Positions 26,362 to 34,640 of a stretch of DNA of 40,315 nucleotides are shown in pieces. Positions within the stretch are counted from its first letter, which is position 1; each line of letters begins with the position of its first letter. The DNA is from Planctomycetota bacterium. GTDB lineage: Bacteria; Planctomycetota; Planctomycetia; Pirellulales; Pirellulaceae. The DNA lies in contig JAFLCP010000064.1 in NCBI GenBank assembly GCA_017303505.1, positions 1-40,315 on the forward strand, in the 5' to 3' direction. The notes beneath the pieces are model-generated. The model was not told the DNA's origin, searched no databases, and worked only from the letters and a program-made list of their open reading frames with translations. Made by a program: the position numbers and the translations under genes.

Positions 26362-28860
26362 CTAGTTTCGAAGCAAGAAGTCTCCCTGAGAAAAGACTTC
26401 ATCGACTGCCAAAACCAGTGTTTGTTCTTGTTGGCTTTCCGATAGGCTTTCGTGGATCTGCAAAATGTCTTGGCTCATGCCATAGAGCATGTTCAATTCA
26501 ATGTCATCAGCTTCGTTCGAGAATTGCTGCGCCATCACTCGTAAAGATTGAACGATAGAGCGAGTTCCCATTAGGTCACTGTTGGAGTCTTCAATATCAT
26601 TCTCGACTGTTTGACGTTGTTCATTCTGTAAGCTCACTGCCAATGCTTGGTGTGGTACATCGGAACGAACCACATTCGTACCCTTAAGCTGTGCAGCTGG
26701 AGTGGTACCAGTCGGTGTGGCCACAACAAAGACGGAACAGAACTGTTGCAACTGTGTATAATTCAACGGGGTTGGGTGTGAGGTACCCCATGGGTTATGC
26801 AAAATGAAGCGATCTGTCGCCGCATCATAACCCTTCACCATATAAGCGTGACCTTGAACTAAACCGCCCCCTAACGCGCCGGTCTTTGTGCCCAAAGTAA
26901 CCGATTTTCCGCTTTGAATCGCGTTAATCAAGGTTTGCTTTGGAGTATTGTTGAACCAATAGTCGGTCGCATTGCGACCCAATACCTGAGCGTACACGGT
27001 AGCCATCCAGCCACCTTCAATGGCCGCATAAGTATTGGCACCGCTGCGTCCCGCGTTTCCAGTTTGGTTCCATTGCGCGTATGCTTTTTCGGCAAGTGCG
27101 ATCCATAGCGGGTTGCTACTGCTGCGAGCATCATTTCCATATCCGGAATAAGCTAGCCGATTGCCTGAATATACGGGCAAGCGTCGGTCAACCGTAATGT
27201 AATCCACCTTGCCTTGAGTGCCACTGGCGAAACCATCGCTAATTGTGCCGTCCGCATTGAAATAGGCACCATATTTTCCGCCGTAGAACCGAACGGTAAA
27301 GGTTCCATCACCGTTGTCGATGAACATGTTGGTAATAGCAGCCGTGTTCACATAAGCGATCGAACCAAGTGCCGAGATAAAGTAACAGTCGCCCAACATT
27401 CCTTGTTTCTGATCAAGGTAGTTAGGTGTGCCGTTAAATAAGTTCCCGGCTGTAAACTGATACGTAAACGTTGAACTGGTAAGGGCAGGTACATCAGCCC
27501 CTAAGAACCATTTGTCGACTAGCGTATTGAGCTGCCAAGAAGTGCTGCCCGCCGTCAAATTGCCAAGGGCTTTACCTTGGAACGTTTGATTGGCAATGTT
27601 TCCGTTGACAACATCGCTCGCTAAATTCTGAACATAGTCCGCGATATTATACAGCTGAGCATTTGACACAATGTGCTTCAAATCCCCTAGCTCTTTTGCA
27701 TCCACGACTCCATCTTTGCCTGGCAGGCGAAGCAACGCGATCATCTCATTGCGGCTGATAGATCCATCCGCGAAGAATTGAGTAAACAACGACGCCAACT
27801 CAGGCGACCCGATGCGGGCTGAAACAGTTGCCCCAGCGACATTCAAGCTAAGGTTCGAAATCAGATTGCCACTTCGCAGGGTGACATTGACAGTACTTGT
27901 CAATTCAGGTGCCGTGTAGAGACCATTACTGCTGATCGTACCTGCATCCGTGCTCCAAATCTGTTGAAAGTTTGCCGTAATAATTCGCCCAAACTGATCA
28001 TAAGCTCGAGCAGATAATTGCACGGTCCCCCCTGCTTCAATAGGTTCCGCAGGAGCGACGATTTCTACTTTTGCTACGGTAGAAGTCACTCGAGCCACAT
28101 AGCTCATATTCAATCGGCCAGTGGAGATCGCAATTTTGTAATTAGCTGTACGGTCAAAGGAGATATCTGTTAAATCGCCACGTTTGGAAACCTGTGCGAA
28201 GGCTAAGCCCGATGTCTGTCGGGCCACAACGGAAAACTCCGGAGGAATAGACATTTCCTCACCAAATTGATCATAGGCTTTCAACTGGAGACTTTGGACG
28301 TTAGATGCAACATTGACGGTGGCACCATTGCGAATCAACTGTCCCGAATCGGTCAAGACTTCCATTTTGGCGATGGACTGAGCCACTTGAATTCTCAATG
28401 TGGAGGTAGTGGACAGACCAAGTCTATTCGTTATGGTAACGGACACACGATACTCACCAGAGCGATCAACGACCATTCTGGTATTCTTGGCTGCATTGCT
28501 TCCGTTGGACAAAAACGTAACCGAACTACCGTTGGGTGACGTCTCGATATTCCAACGGTACGTCAGATTGCGTTCACCCGTAAGATCCGTTCCCAATACA
28601 GATAAGCTCACCGATCGATCCACGCCAACACGCGATGTGTTGGCTGTCACTTGCCTTACAATTCGAGGCACAGACAGGTTCGAGATCGAATTGCTCACAA
28701 CACGAGTTACTGCCGATACTTCAGGTGCCGCTTGAGGTTGGTCGAGTTGTTGTAGTTGGAACTCTAGGCTTTCGACCGTCGTAAGCATTCGACTTTCGAG
28801 GGTTTCCAATGTGGGAACACGATATTGAAAACGTGGTTGTTTCTTGTGCTCTTTGCCCAT
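26362..28860 (-). CDS. Secreted calpain-like cysteine protease (family C2) with Ig-like domains and LESRML tag
   Basis: The 832-residue protein starts with a basic patch and the tag LETLESRMLT (about 18-27), a planctomycete variant of the LEPRxLL motif at the N-terminus of exported or surface proteins. Ig-like and BIG2-like domains follow (about 80-355). Next comes an EF-hand-like region with DGSISRNEM and DGVVDAKEL (about 370-405), then a calpain catalytic core. The triad is complete: Cys492 in MLGDCYF, His671 in GHAYMVKGYD, Asn689 in LHNPWGT. It is thus predicted to be an active, possibly Ca-dependent, surface protease. A Shine-Dalgarno (AAAGG, 7 nt) supports ATG 28860. It is convergent with the MoxR operon and has its own upstream region. 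Confidence 0.9.
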   Translation of the reverse strand: MGKEHKKQPRFQYRVPTLETLESRMLTTVESLEFQLQQLDQPQAAPEVSAVTRVVSNSISNLSVPRIVRQVTANTSRVGVDRSVSLSVLGTDLTGERNLTYRWNIETSPNGSSVTFLSNGSNAAKNTRMVVDRSGEYRVSVTITNRLGLSTTSTLRIQVAQSIAKMEVLTDSGQLIRNGATVNVASNVQSLQLKAYDQFGEEMSIPPEFSVVARQTSGLAFAQVSKRGDLTDISFDRTANYKIAISTGRLNMSYVARVTSTVAKVEIVAPAEPIEAGGTVQLSARAYDQFGRIITANFQQIWSTDAGTISSNGLYTAPELTSTVNVTLRSGNLISNLSLNVAGATVSARIGSPELASLFTQFFADGSISRNEMIALLRLPGKDGVVDAKELGDLKHIVSNAQLYNIADYVQNLASDVVNGNIANQTFQGKALGNLTAGSTSWQLNTLVDKWFLGADVPALTSSTFTYQFTAGNLFNGTPNYLDQKQGMLGDCYFISALGSIAYVNTAAITNMFIDNGDGTFTVRFYGGKYGAYFNADGTISDGFASGTQGKVDYITVDRRLPVYSGNRLAYSGYGNDARSSSNPLWIALAEKAYAQWNQTGNAGRSGANTYAAIEGGWMATVYAQVLGRNATDYWFNNTPKQTLINAIQSGKSVTLGTKTGALGGGLVQGHAYMVKGYDAATDRFILHNPWGTSHPTPLNYTQLQQFCSVFVVATPTGTTPAAQLKGTNVVRSDVPHQALAVSLQNEQRQTVENDIEDSNSDLMGTRSIVQSLRVMAQQFSNEADDIELNMLYGMSQDILQIHESLSESQQEQTLVLAVDEVFSQGDFLLRN

Positions 28861-29358
28861 AGCAGCACCTTTCTTTCGCCGAAGCGCGAACAGCGTTTAC
28901 CGATTTCTCGACACAACGGAGTTCGATACAGATGAGAGTTGATCAATGAAAAGATGGAACAGATAAGGTTGTCGCCATTTCGGTGACAATTGAAACCTAT
29001 GTCAGAATTCCGGGGGGGGCAAATCGGGAATGGTGCAATGGAGATAAATTCCGCGAATTTGCCGAACATCACTAAGAAATGGGAGCGTCACAGCGTCTCC
29101 CGAAATGCATGCCGTCGAACAATCGGACCGAGCAATTTCAGCTTCAAATCAGCCTAAGCGTCCCAAATCAAAAATGGCTAAAAAACCAGCATTTTCTTGC
29201 TATGTCCGGGTTTTGCAACGAGTTCTAGCAAGAACAGTTTCGCTTAAAGAAGGCAATTAAAAATTGGGCAAAATCGGAGCGGATTTAGCGCCCAAATCTT
29301 CTCGCTTTTACACGCGAAAAAAACGCAATCTTTTTTGGTGAGGTCGATTGAAGCGAGC
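28861..29358. other. Intergenic region, about 500 bp
   Basis: This lies between the 3' end of the CitE-like gene and the 5' end of the protease gene, both minus strand. It holds the probable protease promoter region, a G8 run at 29012-29019, a 9-bp inverted repeat TTCTTGCTA / TAGCAAGAA (29194-29202 and 29226-29234), and a 16-nt word AAATCGGAGCGGATTT (29271-29286) that recurs at 35830. No gene was seen. Confidence 0.4.
28969..28989. promoter_or_regulatory. Operator-like palindrome upstream of the protease gene
   Basis: TTGTCGCC (28969-28976) and GGTGACAA (28982-28989) form an 8-bp inverted repeat with one mismatch around ATTTC, about 110 bp upstream of the protease start. On the minus strand TTGTCA could serve as a -35 with TATCTG 18 nt downstream as a weak -10, so the palindrome might overlap a promoter. 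This is suggestive only. Confidence 0.3.
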
Positions 29359-30252
29359 CTACAAACTCTCTTCCGCACCAGATTCAGTTCCAGCCCTTTG
29401 CAGGGTCTGCAAAGCCCAATCGGTATGTACGATGCGTTCAAGCATCATTTTGTTGTAAGAAGTCACCGAACGACTCGGATCCTTCAAAATCTCTTTCGCC
29501 GCCGAGACATCATCCCGCGAAACCGTAAACGCTTTTCTCAGAATGGAAACTTGACGAGGATGCACTGCCGTTTTGCCGATGAGTCCCATGCGTGCATCCA
29601 TTTCCGCTTCGAAACGCAGCAAGTCAACATCGTCCAACGAATCGCACACAACGCCCGTCAGTTGATATCCGTGCGGTCGAAAACACATCATCAGTTGCGG
29701 TATTAAATGCCCCACTGGAGTTTGATAAATCGATACACCTGGCTGTCGCTTCAGTCCCAAGAGTCTCAACAAATCATTGCCACCGATTCTCAGAGCTAAT
29801 ACGGCGGGCCCCAACGGTGAACGATTCAAATAGTCGCGTAACTCGATCCGTCCACATTCGTCAAAGATCGAACGCGTTTCCAACACAGGCATCACACGAA
29901 ACGGCATTCCAATCAAATGTGCCGCGTAAGCTGGAAGTGAATCTACATCCGCTTTCGGAATGACAAATCCAGTAACGTTTTCAATCCCCTTCATCGCTAA
30001 AAACTCGCCCAACACTTCGGCATTGCGAGGCCGCAGAAAAACGGGAGAGCTCTTGGGGCGTCGGTTCAATTGTGGCAGCAATTCCCGTATGCGAGTTAAA
30101 GCATCGGGCAAGTCTGAGTCGGAAAGTGAATCTTCTGTGCAGAGGATAAACGATGGCGCCAGAGAGGGCTCATTCTCCAAAAAGGAGCGACAAAGCTTGG
30201 GATGATTTGCGGGAACATAAAGCGAAGCAGCTAAATCAGTCCAATCAACCAT
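29359..30252 (-). CDS. CitE-like (HpcH/HpaI) aldolase of the Ter-associated biosynthetic module
   Basis: The 297-residue protein is a member of the HpcH/HpaI aldolase/citrate-lyase-beta superfamily. It shows LYVPA near the N-terminus, FLRPRN (Arg75), FVIPKAD, MPVLET (Glu125), RIGGNDLLR with Asp160, and GKTAVHPRQV (about 227-236), a set of landmarks that fits metal-dependent C-C bond lyases. It is the last of four overlapping or closely spaced genes with an ATP-grasp/PRTase, a HAD and a StiP-type PRTase. That setting is the Ter-linked module proposed to make a nucleoside-like metabolite. ATG 30252 is chosen because AAGGAG lies 8 nt upstream; the in-frame TTG at 30258 is too close to it. It overlaps the preceding stop by 8 nt. 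The precise substrate is unknown. Confidence 0.88.
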   Translation of the reverse strand: MVDWTDLAASLYVPANHPKLCRSFLENEPSLAPSFILCTEDSLSDSDLPDALTRIRELLPQLNRRPKSSPVFLRPRNAEVLGEFLAMKGIENVTGFVIPKADVDSLPAYAAHLIGMPFRVMPVLETRSIFDECGRIELRDYLNRSPLGPAVLALRIGGNDLLRLLGLKRQPGVSIYQTPVGHLIPQLMMCFRPHGYQLTGVVCDSLDDVDLLRFEAEMDARMGLIGKTAVHPRQVSILRKAFTVSRDDVSAAKEILKDPSRSVTSYNKMMLERIVHTDWALQTLQRAGTESGAEESL

Positions 30253-31339
30253 GGGCAAAGCTCCTTATCAAGACGGTGGCCATAAACGGCATCTGTTCTC
30301 GAGTTTCCACAGCGACATTATTTTTTTCGGCCAGATGAACTAGGTGCACGGTATTGATGTCCGCTGGATCCCGCACCAACAGTCGGTTTGCAGAACGACG
30401 TAACAAGGCCCGTGTCGCTTCGCACACACCAGGCTTTATCAAGTTGAGATTCTTAATTGAAAACTCTTCAACCAACGCCCGAAGCCAATCGTGCATTCGG
30501 CTTCGGGCCAGCCTGATGTCACAAATGGGTTCGGCTTGAAGCCGCAAGCTCGGAAGCTGTTCTGTTACTGATTTCATCAATGCATCAACAAACCACTTCG
30601 ATAGATCGCGAGGCTCAAGGTCCGCGTAATAAACGCAGCCGTGAAAATCGTCTGGACCTATCATTTCGTTCAAAATCGTTCGACTCACCAAACCAGAAAT
30701 AGTTGCGTTCAAAATGGCGGACGGGATCAAGTAGTCCTCGGTCGAGCCACAATTGCTCGATACGCCTCCCAGATCACACAACACATGGAGTTCCTTGGGA
30801 ATACGTTGCAGCTTAGGGCAAGTAAGATTCCGCATGCAAGCTTCGAACTCTGTAGCAATTGCCCCTTTACCCGTCCAACCATCCACCATCACGATGGTTT
30901 CCGGCTCATGCAGACTGGTGATGTATTTCAATGCTTGTTGATCGATTCCTCGGTCGCGTATGATCGAAACACTATAGTGCGTCGTAGGTGTATGAAATTC
31001 TTGCTCAAGCAATCGCTTCATCCCCACCCCAATCGGTGTCCCAGCCCGCGCGAGCGACACAATGGTCAGCTTGTCGGTCCTCCGCGACTGCCGAATCTTT
31101 CTGCAAACCCAATAGAGATCTGCGCCCATTCGAGCCAGATTATCTTCTATCGATTGGTAGAAGAGCCTCATGTAGGTCTCATCGGGTTGCTGCTCAACAC
31201 CAATCATCTCGCTGTAGTGTTTCTGACCGCTTTGAATCAAGCGTTCTTTTTTTTCGAGGTCCGTGATAGGCTCGATCTTCAAAGGCTTCAAAAGGAATTG
31301 AACATCTTTGGCTAGATAACTACCGCTAAAGGGGATCAT
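30245..31339 (-). CDS. StiP-type phosphoribosyltransferase with C-terminal PELOTA RNA-binding domain
   Basis: The 364-residue protein matches the family labelled 'cysteine protease StiP' in databases, but looks like a divergent PRTase. It opens MIPFSGSYLAKDVQFLL, has SLARAGTPIG (95-104) and the PRPP-loop-like IVMVDGWTGKGA (149-160), and ends in a PELOTA-type domain (about 299-361). The Ter-system literature treats it as one of two PRTases of the biosynthetic module, and the sequence supports that more than a protease role. The start is ATG 31339, which overlaps the HAD stop as ATGA; an open extension upstream to 31453 runs through the HAD gene and is rejected. Confidence 0.87.
   Translation of the reverse strand: MIPFSGSYLAKDVQFLLKPLKIEPITDLEKKERLIQSGQKHYSEMIGVEQQPDETYMRLFYQSIEDNLARMGADLYWVCRKIRQSRRTDKLTIVSLARAGTPIGVGMKRLLEQEFHTPTTHYSVSIIRDRGIDQQALKYITSLHEPETIVMVDGWTGKGAIATEFEACMRNLTCPKLQRIPKELHVLCDLGGVSSNCGSTEDYLIPSAILNATISGLVSRTILNEMIGPDDFHGCVYYADLEPRDLSKWFVDALMKSVTEQLPSLRLQAEPICDIRLARSRMHDWLRALVEEFSIKNLNLIKPGVCEATRALLRRSANRLLVRDPADINTVHLVHLAEKNNVAVETREQMPFMATVLIRSFAHG
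30261..30266 (-). promoter_or_regulatory. Shine-Dalgarno of the CitE-like gene
   Basis: CTCCTT on the plus strand, AAGGAG on the coding strand, lies inside the end of the StiP-type gene, 8 nt before ATG 30252. It decides between that ATG and the upstream TTG, which would be only 2 nt away. Confidence 0.65.
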
Positions 31340-32151
31340 GCTGGCTCCCCTTGCGACGACGAGCGTAATGTTTCTTCGGACGAAAGCGAGTCGATCGCGT
31401 TTTTCAAAAACTCGGCTAACTGCGAAGAGCGAGGAACTACAGAGAAATCGCACAACCGCATGAAGGGCTCGTCGGTGATGCTATCCCCTGCCCCAACAAA
31501 AATCATTTCTGGTGAAGTCGCTCTAAGCTCTTCCATCAAATACGCAACAGCAGATTCTTTTCGGATCGCTGTTGGCAGGATGGCAATGTTGTTGCCATTG
31601 GCGTGTAAACGAAAATGAGATCGCGCGTCGAGCCATTCGGAAACATGCTCTTGAAAATAACGTGTCAATCGCAGCTCGTCGCGCTGGTTATCCTTTACCA
31701 CAGCGTAGACAGGTATCTCGCCATCATATACCAACCAACTTCGTATCTCTTGTCGAACAAATGAAGGGCTCAACTGAATTCGCCGCATAAGGTCATCGAA
31801 TTCAGCGACTAAAGGCGAGACACCCTCATAAACTTGAGCCTGCCATTGGCGATCGACATCTCCCTCTTTCCGCAAAATCGTTGCCCCATGCGATAATACC
31901 GCTTGATCCTCGAAGCGAAGCATCACTCGCCGATAGGCTGCAATGTTTCTGGCGGTCACGGGAATCACCCTACCGGCCTGATGTAGCAGGCTTTGCAGAA
32001 ACCGCTGCTTGTGACTGCTGTAAGAGATAACGTCTCCATTTTCCAACGTTGCAGCAGGTTGTAATTCGGCCGTATGCGCATGCCGACGCTTGCTTGAGAA
32101 AAGCGTATCATCGAGATCAACAAAGGTGGTAACGTCCCAATTCGTATGCAT
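31336..32151 (-). CDS. HAD-superfamily hydrolase of the Ter-associated module
   Basis: The 271-residue protein is a Cof-type HAD phosphatase. Motif I is DLDDT with Asp12 and Asp14, motif II falls at PVTARN, and the late motif is GAGDSITDEPFMRL (about 215-228). It should remove a phosphate from a small metabolite, presumably an intermediate of the same pathway. ATG 32151 gives motif I the usual close spacing to the N-terminus; an in-frame GTG lies 6 nt upstream (32157) and cannot be excluded, since no strong Shine-Dalgarno is seen. It follows the ATP-grasp/PRTase gene after 45 nt and overlaps the StiP-type gene as ATGA. Confidence 0.88.
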   Translation of the reverse strand: MHTNWDVTTFVDLDDTLFSSKRRHAHTAELQPAATLENGDVISYSSHKQRFLQSLLHQAGRVIPVTARNIAAYRRVMLRFEDQAVLSHGATILRKEGDVDRQWQAQVYEGVSPLVAEFDDLMRRIQLSPSFVRQEIRSWLVYDGEIPVYAVVKDNQRDELRLTRYFQEHVSEWLDARSHFRLHANGNNIAILPTAIRKESAVAYLMEELRATSPEMIFVGAGDSITDEPFMRLCDFSVVPRSSQLAEFLKNAIDSLSSEETLRSSSQGEPA

Positions 32152-32196
32152 ACGCACTAGTCCGGCAGCGTCAGTCTCCCGGAATGCCTCATCCCC

Positions 32197-34467
32197 TTAA
32201 CAACTATGTAAAGTAACGCGTCCGTTTAGCAAGTTCACTTCCAAACAGGGCCTCTGCGGAGATAACGTCTTGATCAAAGTGCTTACGGCTGTGGCGTCGC
32301 TGGATTCATGAACCACGATTAGATTCTCATCCGCTCCGCATTCAAAGTTGTACAGATAGTTTGGAGTTTGTGGGCAGTAGAGATCCAAAACCGGTAGCTT
32401 GCTTTCGATGTCGTGAGATACCAAAAGCGGGCTGCGGGTTGTCGATTGCACGGTCGCCTCCCACCCTAATGCCTCCAATTCCGTAGCCAATCGAAAAGCT
32501 GGATCCATAAACTCATTGGTACCGATAACCCGACACGTTTTATGGTCCAACTTCGATTTGCATTGCTCGACAATGTCCCGAGAAATCCTGGGCACGGCGG
32601 CCACACCCTTGCGGGCTGAATAACTCGACCAACGCGACTGCGACCGTGAAACTGTCGATTGCGATACTGGCTTATCGGCGATATCAACGTCCCTAAGTAT
32701 CTCATTCGCAACAAACGAAAACGATCCACTGACTAGGCTTACGACGTGCACGCGGGAAACACCAGGTACTTGTTCCAACAATTCTTGGACCCGCCCACCA
32801 CTTAAGTCCGTAACAGTCGCTACGATAACCTCATGGAAAACCGAATTGATACAACGCACAGCATTCAACAGACTGGCAAATGTCTTCCCCGTCGATATCT
32901 CATCATCAACCAGCACAATTCGTTTCGCTTGAGTGAGCGCACGAAATGGAACACTTCCTTCAGGCGGGAGCTCCAAAATCAATTGCGTCGCATGGCTATG
33001 TGATTCTTCAAAGCTGAGATAAGGTGAATCGCTAAATCCATCACCTTGTCGCCGATAGCGAGTCGTCTGAAAATAGGCTTCCCAATTCGATGCACCGGAA
33101 ATTACCTGCAATTCACCGAACACTCCCATTCCAAGTCCAGTTGCTGTTTCAGCCATTCCAAGGACTACACTCACTGCATCTTGAGCGGATACCAACTGGT
33201 CAATTTGTTGGGCTAATTCGTGGTGAACTCTGCGCATCATGTAGGGTCGAACGGGAACATGCTTGCCCAGCACTTTACTCACAAACAAGAAGCCTCGCTT
33301 GCGATTGTTCCTGGCACCAAATCCGAGCAACTGGTTGATCGAAAATCCACTGCGCGGCCATAGATTAACGTGTAGAGTTCCCGTCGGCAGAATCCTCTCG
33401 AGCGACACGTGTTCGATTGTGACCGATTCGACCTCGCGATTTTTAGTCGAGTCCGTGTTGGCAACTTCGGTTTGTAGCTCTTTGTCCGCAACTTTCTCGC
33501 CGTACTTTGGCAACGGAACATCCGTCGGACTCCAGTTACTATCGAGAAAAGCCATGTAGGCGATGGCGGGCAAGTTGATTCCACCCTGGCAACTCATCGC
33601 GATACCGCCCGAGGCGCGCGGATTGATTTCAAGCAACAGCGGTCTCCCTCGGTGATCTTCACGAAACTGAACATTGATTAAACCATTCAGTTGGAATCGA
33701 TCGACAAGAATCTCGACGTACGTCTGAATATCCCGCTGCTCGACAATTGTTTGGGGGCCTGGAGTCAGTGGTTTGCGTCGAATCACGCAGGCTAAAACAG
33801 TTCCATGCCGAGCTGCGATATCGACGCTGTACTCGTGCCCCGGCAAATACTCCATCACCAACTGTTTTTCAAAAGCATCGTTGACAGCAAAGTCTTCAAG
33901 CCATTGTTCAACAGTTCGCTCATAAGTTGAACGCTCACGATTGTGGGGCGTCAAACGGTAGAAACCTAACCCATAGACGGAAGTGGCTGGTTTGACGCAG
34001 GCGATGCGCTGTGAGTCGCGAATAGCGGCGACTCTTTTGATGAATTCGCCTTTATTGTGAACCGCATAGTACTTGGGGACAGGAACGGCGGCGGGCGATT
34101 GTTCGTAAACCCAAGCCTTATCATGCAGCTTCCCAATGAATATCGATGGCGCAGCTGCAAAAAGTGAACAGCCAAGTTGCTGGATCTCCGCCGCTCGACA
34201 CGTCAATAAACTCTGTTCGTGGCCGGGAACGAGACAATCGATCTCTCGCTCAACGATCGTGTCGCATACCCAACGAAAATAGTCGTCCGGCGACAAACCC
34301 ACAGGTTCTCGAAAGGAAACATCGGCTGTCTGGTAGGCAGAAAACGTTTGGTGTTTATGTGATGCCACCAACTTGAGCCGATCCAATTTCGGCTCCTTCC
34401 TCAGTTCCCGGTGCACCTTGGCTACGCAAGAAAAGTGGCGATTAAACCAAATCGTAATGTTGTGCAT
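32197..34467 (-). CDS. ATP-grasp / phosphoribosyltransferase / TRSP fusion protein
   Basis: The 756-residue protein combines three parts of the Ter-linked biosynthetic module. Residues about 1-315 are an ATP-grasp ligase: KPATSVYGLGFYRL, KQLVMEYLPGHEYSVD, and the metal site LLLEINPRASGG with Glu280 and Asn282. Residues about 355-600 are a PRTase with the PRPP loop VLVDDEISTGKT (Asp521, Asp522). The C-terminal part (about 640-756) is the TRSP domain and carries the eponymous motif (Thr677-Arg-Ser-Pro680). The ligase would join an amine or similar group to a carboxylate with ATP; the PRTase would make or break an N-glycosidic bond with PRPP. ATG 34467 follows a good promoter (34513-34541) at the right distance; an in-frame TTG at 34572 lies inside the terC terminator and is rejected. 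Confidence 0.9.
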   Translation of the reverse strand: MHNITIWFNRHFSCVAKVHRELRKEPKLDRLKLVASHKHQTFSAYQTADVSFREPVGLSPDDYFRWVCDTIVEREIDCLVPGHEQSLLTCRAAEIQQLGCSLFAAAPSIFIGKLHDKAWVYEQSPAAVPVPKYYAVHNKGEFIKRVAAIRDSQRIACVKPATSVYGLGFYRLTPHNRERSTYERTVEQWLEDFAVNDAFEKQLVMEYLPGHEYSVDIAARHGTVLACVIRRKPLTPGPQTIVEQRDIQTYVEILVDRFQLNGLINVQFREDHRGRPLLLEINPRASGGIAMSCQGGINLPAIAYMAFLDSNWSPTDVPLPKYGEKVADKELQTEVANTDSTKNREVESVTIEHVSLERILPTGTLHVNLWPRSGFSINQLLGFGARNNRKRGFLFVSKVLGKHVPVRPYMMRRVHHELAQQIDQLVSAQDAVSVVLGMAETATGLGMGVFGELQVISGASNWEAYFQTTRYRRQGDGFSDSPYLSFEESHSHATQLILELPPEGSVPFRALTQAKRIVLVDDEISTGKTFASLLNAVRCINSVFHEVIVATVTDLSGGRVQELLEQVPGVSRVHVVSLVSGSFSFVANEILRDVDIADKPVSQSTVSRSQSRWSSYSARKGVAAVPRISRDIVEQCKSKLDHKTCRVIGTNEFMDPAFRLATELEALGWEATVQSTTRSPLLVSHDIESKLPVLDLYCPQTPNYLYNFECGADENLIVVHESSDATAVSTLIKTLSPQRPCLEVNLLNGRVTLHSC

Positions 34468-34512
34468 TTTCGATGCGTTGTACTCAAAAGGAGCAGTAAC
34501 TGAGATGGTGTA

Positions 34513-34541
34513 AAAATAGACAGAGCACCCGCAACTTTCAA
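34513..34541 (-). promoter_or_regulatory. Sigma70-like promoter of the Ter-associated biosynthetic operon
   Basis: On the minus strand TTGAAA (34541-34536, 5/6 match to TTGACA) and TATTTT (34518-34513, 4/6 match to TATAAT) are separated by exactly 17 nt. Transcription would begin near 34505, giving a leader of about 38 nt before ATG 34467. It lies just past the terC terminator, so the four-gene operon can be expressed independently of terC. Confidence 0.5.
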
Positions 34542-34571
34542 CGATCAATATCGAAGATTGTGTCGGTTTCA

Positions 34572-34606
34572 ATAAAAAACGGACGGCCTGTTTTCAAGCC
34601 GTCCGT
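34572..34606 (-). terminator. Rho-independent terminator of terC
   Basis: ACGGACGGC (34579-34587) pairs perfectly with GCCGTCCGT (34598-34606) around a 10-nt loop; on the minus strand the hairpin is followed by TTTTTTATT. It lies 35 bp beyond the terC stop. This is one of the clearest terminators in the window and separates terC from the ATP-grasp operon. Confidence 0.88.
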
Positions 34607-34640
34607 ATCGCGTCGATCGCTGGTAAGGTTTTCTTAACTT

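Noticed and set aside
29012-29019. G8 run as a phase-variation tract
   Set aside because: It is about 150 bp upstream of the protease gene and outside any coding frame or promoter spacer, so slippage would have no evident effect.
30245-31339. Cysteine protease activity for the StiP-type protein
   Set aside because: The database label suggests it, but the visible motifs are PRTase-like and no convincing Cys-His dyad could be picked out; the PRTase reading fits the neighbours.
31340-31453. N-terminal extension of the StiP-type protein
   Set aside because: It runs through the HAD gene in another frame; the ATGA overlap at 31336-31339 and the conserved MIPFSGSY start fit better.
34468-34572. 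TTG start for the ATP-grasp fusion
   Set aside because: It falls within the terC terminator's T-run and upstream of the promoter found for this gene.
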